A stretch of DNA of 5,993 bases from Pseudomonadota bacterium (GTDB taxonomy: Bacteria; Pseudomonadota; Gammaproteobacteria; Burkholderiales; Burkholderiaceae_C), in the NCBI GenBank assembly GCA_023410975.1, contig JAEYPG010000114.1:1-5993 (forward strand). Reading direction: 5' to 3'. Below the pieces are notes generated by a model. The model ran no database searches and was not told the origin of the DNA. It saw only the letters and a program-made list of their open reading frames with translations. A program made the position numbers and the translations under genes. Positions 1 through 4,491 of the stretch are shown here, one piece after another (position 1 is the stretch's first letter; every line of letters starts with the position of its first letter).

Positions 1-695
1 TTCCGGGACTGGCCGCTGCCACGGCGCTGCTGGCGGGCTGCGGCGCCAAGGCGCCGGGCGCGGAGCTGTTCCCGCTCGAATCGGGCCACCGCTGGACCTA
101 CGAGCTGCGCACCGAGTGGGAAGACCAGCGCGTGGAGCGCGAGCAGCGCAGCTTCGAGTCGCTGGGCAGCGACGGCTCGCTCTCCGACGGCGCAGCCTTC
201 CTGCGCCGTAGCGACGCGGGCATGGACTACTGGCTGCGCACGGACGCGAGCGGCATCTTCCGCGTCGCCAGCCGCAGCCTGGTGCAGGCCGAGCCCGAGC
301 GCGACGAGGCGCGGCGCTACGTGCTCAAGGCGCCGCTGGCGGTGGGCACGCAGTGGGCGTCGCCCACCATCACGTACCTGCTGCAGCGCCGCCAGGGCTT
401 TCCGGCCGAGGTGCGCCACAGCGCGCCGGCGGTGCCCATGAACTACGTCATCGAGGCCCTGGGCCAGGCCGTGGACACGCGCGCGGGGCACTTCGAAGGC
501 TGCCTGCGCGTCAAGGGCACGGCGGCGCTGAAGCTGTTCGCCGATCCGGTCAGCGGCTGGCGCGACCTGCCGCTGCTGACCACCGAGTGGTATTGCCCCG
601 GCGTGGGGCTGGTGAAGCTGCAGCGCCAGGAGCTCGCGGGCTCGCCCATGCTGCTCGGCGGCACCCTGACCATGGAGCTGTTGTCATGGCAATGA
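1..695 (+). CDS. Predicted lipoprotein of unknown function, 5' end outside the window
   Basis: The reading frame is open from base 3 to the TGA at 693-695, giving 230 visible residues; the start codon lies upstream of the window. Visible residues 9-13 read L-L-A-G-C (codons 27-41), a good lipobox at the end of a hydrophobic stretch, so Cys13 is the predicted lipidated first residue of the mature protein. A GTG at 132 is open in frame but would remove the lipobox, so it is not the start. After the lipobox comes a segment LFPLESGHRWTYEL, a pattern seen at the start of many small envelope lipoproteins. Near the C-terminus are a Cys in FEGCLRV (visible 167) and a second in EWYCPGVGLVKL (visible 198), which could form a disulfide. 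I do not recognise a named family. The last 10 bp overlap the start of the Bug-type gene, implying one transcript and translational coupling. Confidence is high that it is a gene and low on function. Confidence 0.82.
   Translation, partial: PGLAAATALLAGCGAKAPGAELFPLESGHRWTYELRTEWEDQRVEREQRSFESLGSDGSLSDGAAFLRRSDAGMDYWLRTDASGIFRVASRSLVQAEPERDEARRYVLKAPLAVGTQWASPTITYLLQRRQGFPAEVRHSAPAVPMNYVIEALGQAVDTRAGHFEGCLRVKGTAALKLFADPVSGWRDLPLLTTEWYCPGVGLVKLQRQELAGSPMLLGGTLTMELLSWQ
674..677 (+). promoter_or_regulatory. Ribosome binding site choosing the start of the Bug-type gene
   Basis: GGAG lies 8 bases before the ATG at 686, inside the last codons of the lipoprotein gene. The alternative ATG at 692 would sit 14 bases away, so 686 is preferred. 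Confidence 0.55.
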
Positions 696-1693
696 GACAA
701 GACCTGCTCGGGCGCCGCGGGGCGTTGCGGCGCATCGCCGGCACGCTGCTGGCGCCCATGGCCGGCGCCGCCAGCGCCGCCGTGCTCGCGCAGCCCGCCG
801 ACCGCTTCCCCAGCCGCCCGGTGACGCTGTGGGTGCCCTGGGCCGCGGGCGGCGCCACCGACCTGACCATGCGGCTGCTGGCCGAGATCGCCGGGCGCCA
901 CCTGGGACAGAAGGTGTTGACCGAGAACCGTGGCGGCGCCGGCGGCACGCTGGTCATGCCGGTGCTGCAGCAGGCCGCGCCCGACGGCTACACCATCGCG
1001 CAGATGCCTCAGCCGGTCTTTCGCGCGCCCTGGGTGCAGAAGGTGGCCTGGGACCCGATCCGCGACACCACGCCCATCATCCAGATCAGCGGCGTGACCT
1101 TCGGCATCGTGGTGCCCGTCAGCAGCCCGATACGCTCGCTGGAAGACCTCTTCGCCTGGGCCCAGGCGCACCCGGGCGAGCTCACGGTGGCCACCAACGG
1201 CACCGGCACCACGCCGCACCTGGTGATGGACGAGCTTTTCGGCCGCCGCAACATCCAGTGGGTGCACGTGCCCTACAAGGGCGTGGCGGAGCAGATGATC
1301 GCCGTGTCCTCGGGCCAGCTCATGGCGGGCGTGACCTCCAACGGCTTCGCGCCCTTCGTGGACAGCGGCAAGCTGCGCCTGCTGGCCACCTTGGGCGAAC
1401 ACCGCACCAAGCGCTGGCCGCAGGTGCCCACGCTCAAGGAGCTGGGCCACGGCATCGTGGCCATGTCGCCCTACGGGCTGGCCGGTCCGCGCGGGCTGCC
1501 GCGCACGGTGGTGAACACGCTGCACGACGCGTTCAAGGCCGCGATGTTCGATCCTCAGCATGTGGCCGAGCTGGCCAAGTACGACCAGGAGCTGGCCTAC
1601 CTGGGGCCCGAGGACTACGCGCGCAGCATGCGCGAGACCTACGCCGCCGAGCGGCGCGCGGTGGAGAAGCTGGGGCTGGCCAAGGGCAGCTGA
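686..1693 (+). CDS. Bug/TctC-family tripartite tricarboxylate transporter substrate-binding protein
   Basis: This is a 335-residue periplasmic solute-binding protein, the usual size for the Bug (Bordetella uptake gene)/TctC family, whose known members bind carboxylates and similar small organic solutes. Residues 1-35 form a signal peptide: a basic start with two Arg pairs (GRRGALRR), a hydrophobic core and a likely cut after V-L-A35. The Arg pairs faintly resemble a twin-arginine motif. Family hallmarks follow: FPSRPVTLWVPWAAGG near residues 41-56, TENRGGAGG, DGYTI, VPYKGVAEQ and the late SGKLRLLA and PTLKELG segments. I chose ATG 686 because it has a Shine-Dalgarno-like GGAG and yields a clean signal peptide; the frame is open back to 353, but that part is antiparallel to the lipoprotein coding and has no signal sequence. 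It overlaps the lipoprotein gene by 10 bp. No TctA or TctB membrane partners are visible, which is common for the many orphan Bug proteins of Burkholderiales. The ligand cannot be deduced. Confidence 0.93.
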   Translation: MAMRQDLLGRRGALRRIAGTLLAPMAGAASAAVLAQPADRFPSRPVTLWVPWAAGGATDLTMRLLAEIAGRHLGQKVLTENRGGAGGTLVMPVLQQAAPDGYTIAQMPQPVFRAPWVQKVAWDPIRDTTPIIQISGVTFGIVVPVSSPIRSLEDLFAWAQAHPGELTVATNGTGTTPHLVMDELFGRRNIQWVHVPYKGVAEQMIAVSSGQLMAGVTSNGFAPFVDSGKLRLLATLGEHRTKRWPQVPTLKELGHGIVAMSPYGLAGPRGLPRTVVNTLHDAFKAAMFDPQHVAELAKYDQELAYLGPEDYARSMRETYAAERRAVEKLGLAKGS

Positions 1694-1713
1694 GCCTGCC
1701 GCAACCGCTGTCG

Positions 1714-1748
1714 CCTGGTGCCCCGCAGCCTCCGGCGGCGGCACCGGG
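1714..1748. repeat. Inverted repeat between convergent genes (first hairpin)
   Basis: CCTGGTGCC (1714-1722) pairs with GGCACCGGG (1740-1748) over 9 bp with one G-T wobble. An inner CCGC/GCGG stem (1723-1726 with 1735-1738) extends it. It has no T-tract on either strand, so it is not a standard intrinsic terminator. Its place just after the Bug gene stop suggests a role in transcript 3'-end formation or stability. Confidence 0.4.
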
Positions 1749-1752
1749 TGAA

Positions 1753-1771
1753 GGCGCTGCCCAGCAGCGCC
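1753..1771. repeat. Perfect 8-bp hairpin between convergent genes (second hairpin)
   Basis: GGCGCTGC (1753-1760) and GCAGCGCC (1764-1771) are perfect reverse complements around a 3-base loop. The hairpin lies between the plus-strand Bug gene and the minus-strand barrel gene, which converge here. With no T-tract, it may serve as a bidirectional Rho-aided end or RNA stabiliser. Nothing else is seen in the 115 bp between the two stops. Confidence 0.45.
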
Positions 1772-1808
1772 GCGGCCTGAACACGGGTGGACCGCAGGCC
1801 CGCGCGCG

Positions 1809-2561
1809 CTACAGGTCGTAGGCCACGACGCCGATCACCACCCCGTTGCGCCAGCGACCATCATCCTGCTGGCGCTGCACGCTCAGGTCCAGCGCCAGGC
1901 GGTCGCGGCGCAGCCAGTGGCGGATGCCTGCGTGCAGCAGGTGCTTTCCCGGCTGCCAGACCGCCTCGCCGAAGCCCCAGGTGCGCCCCGCCAGCCGCCG
2001 CTCCAGCCCGGCGGCGAGGAAGCGCTGGCCGCCGCCCGAGAGTCGGCGCTGCCAGCCCAGGTTGACGTGCGCGAGGCCCTGCTCTTCCCACAGCGACACG
2101 CTCAGCGGCAACTGCGCTATCAGGCCGCGGCGCGCACGCCTGCCCGGCGGCTCGTCCGGCTCCGCGGCGCCTTCGTCGCCTCCCAGGCGCTCGCGCGTGA
2201 GGCCCAGCATCACGCTCAGCCCGGCGCCCCAGCCGTCGCGCTCGATGTCGTTGAAAAGATGCTTGAACTCCAGCTCGGCCTCGCGGCCATGCTCGCCGCC
2301 GCCGGCACGCTCCACGGTCCACTCCAGCTCCATGGAGGTGGCGCGCGTGAAGCCGTATTCGAGCCCGAACTGCAGCGCGTTGTCCGCGCCGGTACGGATC
2401 AGGCGTCCGCCCAGCATCCAGGACTGCTCGTCATCCTCCATCGCCGCGGTGCGCAGCACGAGGTAGGGCCGGTCCGTGGCGCGCGCGGGCAGCGCCGAGA
2501 AACAAAAAACCAGGGCCGCGCACAGCGCCAGCCCTGGCTGAAAGCCAGGCCATCGTGTCAT
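1809..2561 (-). CDS. Predicted outer-membrane beta-barrel protein of unknown function
   Basis: This 250-residue protein has a clear signal peptide: a hydrophobic core at about residues 11-24 and a likely cut after A-R-A28. The mature part alternates hydrophobic and polar residues in short segments broken by charged or glycine-rich turns, for example NALQFGLEYGF (61-71), SMELEWTVE (76-84), GAGLSVMLGLT (112-122), AHVNLGWQ (164-171) and NGVVIGVVAYDL (239-250). This is the look of an outer-membrane beta-barrel. A charged, proline-rich stretch at about 126-146 would be a long loop. I cannot assign a named family; a small transporter-like barrel of the MetA/phenol-degradation type is one possibility. 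It starts 40 bp after the alcohol dehydrogenase stop, so it probably belongs to the same operon and could help move substrate or another solute across the outer membrane (inference). No clear Shine-Dalgarno precedes the ATG, and no other in-frame start would keep the signal peptide. Its first 20 codons contain a terminator-like hairpin (2504-2539). Confidence 0.8.
   Translation of the reverse strand: MTRWPGFQPGLALCAALVFCFSALPARATDRPYLVLRTAAMEDDEQSWMLGGRLIRTGADNALQFGLEYGFTRATSMELEWTVERAGGGEHGREAELEFKHLFNDIERDGWGAGLSVMLGLTRERLGGDEGAAEPDEPPGRRARRGLIAQLPLSVSLWEEQGLAHVNLGWQRRLSGGGQRFLAAGLERRLAGRTWGFGEAVWQPGKHLLHAGIRHWLRRDRLALDLSVQRQQDDGRWRNGVVIGVVAYDL
2504..2539 (-). terminator. Intrinsic-terminator-like hairpin with T6 tract inside the barrel gene's signal-peptide codons
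   Basis: Read on the minus strand, CCAGGGC (2537-2531) pairs with GCCCTGG (2516-2510). An inner GCGC-TGT-GCGC stem (2528-2518) stacks within, and TTTTTT follows at 2509-2504. This is a strong GC stem with a U-tract, the standard form of a Rho-independent terminator. It ends about 98 bp after the dehydrogenase stop and lies within codons 9-20 of the next gene. It may end most dehydrogenase transcripts, or act as an attenuator relieved when ribosomes translate the barrel gene's leader. Confidence 0.6.
2533..2549 (-). promoter_or_regulatory. Competing (anti-terminator-like) hairpin
   Basis: On the minus strand, CCTGGCT (2549-2543), loop TTC, then AGCCAGG (2539-2533) form a 7-bp stem. Its 3' arm shares bases 2533-2537 with the 5' arm of the terminator-like hairpin, so the two structures cannot form together. 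It would be transcribed first. The regulatory reading is inference. Confidence 0.4.
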
Positions 2562-2601
2562 CGCTGACAGCTTAGCCCGGCCACCCCGGTTTGCTCGCGA
2601 T

Positions 2602-4344
2602 TTACTTCATGAGCTTGAACACCCAGACGGAACCACCCTGCTCCAGGTAGTTCACGCGCTTGGCCACGTCACCGCCCCACAGCGGCACCGCGCCGCCCCA
2701 GCCGGAGACCACGGCCACGTACTGCTCGCCCTTGTCTTCCCAGGTCACCGGCGGCGCGACCACGCCGGAGCCGGTCTGGAACTTCCACAGCACCTTGCCG
2801 GTCTTGGCGTCGGCGGCCTGCAGGAAGCCCTCGGGCGTGCCCCACCACACCAGGTTGCCACCGGTGGTCAGCACGCCGCCCCACAGCGGCGCGTTGTTCT
2901 TGACTTCCCAGGCGATCTTGCCGGTCTTGGGATCGATGGCGCGCATGGCGCCGACGTAATCCTCGTTGAGCGTCTTGATCGTGAAGCCGGCGCCCAGGTA
3001 GGCCGCGCCCTTCTTGTAGGTGATGGGCTCGTTCCAGATGTCCATGCCCCACTCGTTGGCCGGGACGTAGAACAGCTTCGTCTCGGGTGAGTACGCCATC
3101 GGCATCTGGTTCTTGCCACCCAGGAAGCCCGGCGCGGCGAACACGGTCTGGCCCTTCTTGCCGTCGGCGCTGGCGGTGGGGTCGCCCGGGCGGTTCTCGG
3201 GCACGTAGTTGGGACGGCCCGTCTTCAGGTCGATGCCGGTGGCCCAGGTGATCTTCTTGACGAAGGGGAAGGCGTTGACCAGCTGGCCGGTCTTGGCGTC
3301 GTTGACGTAGAAGAAGCCGTTGCGGTCGGCCTTGCCGCCCAGGATGCGGCCGTTGCCGTCATCGAAGGTCACGAACTCGTTGACGCCGTCGAAGTCCCAG
3401 CCGTCGTTGGGCGTGTTCTGGTAGTGCCACTTGATCTGGCCGGTCTTGACGTCGATGGCCACCGTCGAGCACGAGAACAGGTTGTCGCCCTTGCGCAGGT
3501 TGGAGTTCCACGGCGCCGGGTTGCCGGTGCCGAAGTAGGCCAGGCCCGTGCGCGGGTCGTAGGTGCCGCCCAGCCAGGTGGCGGCGCCGCCGGTCTGCCA
3601 CAGGTCGCCCGGCCAGGTCTTGCCCTGCGTGCCGGAGATGCCGTTCTCGGTCTGCTTGCCGTCCTTGTCGTACTTGTAGCCCATGTGGCCTTCGACGGTC
3701 GGACGGCTCCACACCAGCTGGCCCGTCTTCGGGTCACGCGCCTCGACGCGGCCCACCACGCCGAACTCGCCGCCGGAGACGCCCGTCAGCAGCAGGCCTT
3801 CGGCGATCAGCGGCGCGGCCGAAGCGGAGTAGCCGGCCTTGTAGTCCTCGATCTTCTCCTTCCACACCACGTCGCCGGTCTTCTGGTCCAGCGCGACGAG
3901 CTGCGCGTCCAGCGTGGCGAAGATCACCAGGTTGTCGTAGAGCGCGGCGCCGCGGTTGATCACGTCGCAGCAGGGCATGATCCCTTCGGGCAGGCGGTGC
4001 TCGTACTTCCACAGCTTCTGGCCGGTCTTGGCGTCCAGCGCGTAGATGCGCGAGTACGAACCCGTGACGAACATGCGGCCGTCATGGATCAGCGGCTGCG
4101 ACTCCTGGCCGCGCTGCTTCTCGCCACCGAAGGAGAAGGACCACACCGGCACCAGCTTGCCGACGGTGGAGGTGTTGATCTGCTTGAGCGGCGAGTACCG
4201 CTGGCCTTGCGTGCCCAGGCCCCAGGACAGCACGTCCCCGGTGGTCTTGGCGTCGTCCAGGATCATCTTGTCGGTCACGACGGCCTGGGCAGCCATCGAG
4301 CCCATGGCCAGGGCGACCATCGTGGTGATCATCTTGAAGCGCAT
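2602..4344 (-). CDS. exaA: PQQ-dependent alcohol dehydrogenase, ExaA/PedE/PedH type, with lanthanide-type active site
   Basis: This is a complete 580-residue periplasmic quinoprotein that oxidises alcohols to aldehydes with PQQ and passes electrons to a cytochrome c (no cytochrome gene is in view). Signal peptide: residues 1-21, cut after A-Q-A. The eight-bladed propeller is marked by repeated W-motifs such as YALDAKTGQKLW (101-112) and VAIDVKTGQIKW (295-306). Expected active-site residues are present: the vicinal Cys125-Cys126 (MPCCDVINRG), Glu193 (SGGEFG), Asn275 (GTGNPAPWN) and catalytic Asp317 in WDFDGVNE. Asp319, two residues later, is the extra acidic residue that marks lanthanide-using enzymes such as XoxF and PedH; calcium enzymes usually have a small neutral residue there. 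The C-terminus (SGWGGAVPLWGG, then GGSVWVFKL) fits the ethanol-dehydrogenase branch, and no C-terminal heme domain exists. ATG 4344 is chosen for its AAGGAG site and signal peptide; a 29-residue upstream extension lacks both. Codons are strongly biased and base composition is less GC-extreme than in the neighbours, consistent with high expression. Substrate and metal are predictions. Confidence 0.95.
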   Translation of the reverse strand: MRFKMITTMVALAMGSMAAQAVVTDKMILDDAKTTGDVLSWGLGTQGQRYSPLKQINTSTVGKLVPVWSFSFGGEKQRGQESQPLIHDGRMFVTGSYSRIYALDAKTGQKLWKYEHRLPEGIMPCCDVINRGAALYDNLVIFATLDAQLVALDQKTGDVVWKEKIEDYKAGYSASAAPLIAEGLLLTGVSGGEFGVVGRVEARDPKTGQLVWSRPTVEGHMGYKYDKDGKQTENGISGTQGKTWPGDLWQTGGAATWLGGTYDPRTGLAYFGTGNPAPWNSNLRKGDNLFSCSTVAIDVKTGQIKWHYQNTPNDGWDFDGVNEFVTFDDGNGRILGGKADRNGFFYVNDAKTGQLVNAFPFVKKITWATGIDLKTGRPNYVPENRPGDPTASADGKKGQTVFAAPGFLGGKNQMPMAYSPETKLFYVPANEWGMDIWNEPITYKKGAAYLGAGFTIKTLNEDYVGAMRAIDPKTGKIAWEVKNNAPLWGGVLTTGGNLVWWGTPEGFLQAADAKTGKVLWKFQTGSGVVAPPVTWEDKGEQYVAVVSGWGGAVPLWGGDVAKRVNYLEQGGSVWVFKLMK

Positions 4345-4349
4345 GTTGT

Positions 4350-4355
4350 CTCCTT
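4350..4355 (-). promoter_or_regulatory. Strong ribosome binding site of the alcohol dehydrogenase gene
   Basis: On the minus strand AAGGAG precedes the ATG at 4344-4342 by 5 bases. It is the best Shine-Dalgarno sequence in the window; it fixes the start and fits an abundant periplasmic enzyme. Confidence 0.85.
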
Positions 4356-4412
4356 CGTGAGTGGATGCGGTGTTCGACCGGTTCGTGCGGCCGCTGCGCG
4401 GGGTCACATTGC

Positions 4413-4427
4413 GCAACAAGCGTGCCA
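4413..4427 (-). promoter_or_regulatory. Sigma-54 (RpoN) -24/-12 promoter of the alcohol dehydrogenase gene
   Basis: The minus strand reads TGGCACG-CTTG-TTGC at 4427-4413. This matches the sigma-54 consensus TGGCACG-N4-TTGC at every fixed base, with GG and GC exactly 10 bases apart. It lies in the 147-bp gap upstream of the dehydrogenase and points towards it. Transcription would start near 4401, leaving a leader of about 57 bases that includes the AAGGAG site. Sigma-54 promoters need an enhancer-binding activator, whose sites would lie upstream in or near the 3' end of the MBL gene; I could not identify one with confidence. The bases TTGCGCAA (4416-4409) form a perfect palindrome over the -12 element. 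Confidence 0.78.
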
Positions 4428-4454
4428 CCACCGCGAACCGCTTTCGAGCCGCTC

Positions 4455-4475
4455 CAGAAGCCGTTTCGGCCTCCG
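4455..4475 (-). terminator. Hairpin after the MBL gene, possible weak terminator or 3'-end stabiliser
   Basis: On the minus strand, CGGAGGCCG (4475-4467), loop AAA, then CGGCTTCTG (4463-4455) form a 9-bp stem with two G-U wobbles. The wobbles would be C-A mismatches in a plus-strand RNA, so the structure favours the minus transcript. It begins 17 bases after the MBL stop and lies upstream of the sigma-54 promoter, where it could insulate the two transcription units. There is no U-tract, so it is not a confident intrinsic terminator. Confidence 0.35.
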
Positions 4476-4491
4476 TAAAGCGTCCTTGTAG

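Noticed and set aside
353..685. N-terminal extension of the Bug-protein frame
   Set aside because: The frame is open but overlaps the lipoprotein coding region, is rich in Gly/Pro/Ala/Arg as expected from an out-of-frame GC-rich read, and would bury the signal peptide.
443..1744. Long minus-strand open frame opposite the lipoprotein and Bug genes
   Set aside because: Composition is typical of antisense to high-GC3 coding (His/Arg/Gly/Ala-rich), with no recognisable domain; the plus-strand frames have clear family motifs and signal sequences.
2602..4344. Assignment of the quinoprotein as XoxF or MxaF methanol dehydrogenase
   Set aside because: The Asp-x-Asp site is shared with XoxF, but the surrounding motifs (GTGNPAPWN, SGGEFG, the FLGGKN-to-NEWGMDIWNE stretch and the C-terminus) fit the ExaA/PedE/PedH ethanol-dehydrogenase branch better, and no xoxJ/G or mxa genes are visible.
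4387..4394. GCGGCCGC palindrome in the dehydrogenase leader
   Set aside because: A short GC-only palindrome is expected often in sequence this GC-rich, and nothing else supports an operator.
4345..4431. 29-residue N-terminal extension of the alcohol dehydrogenase
   Set aside because: It starts within the predicted sigma-54 promoter/leader, lacks a ribosome binding site and would put 29 charged residues before the signal peptide.
3424..4491. Long plus-strand open frame opposite the alcohol dehydrogenase
   Set aside because: It mirrors the coding constraint of the quinoprotein gene, has no known motif and runs across the promoter region.
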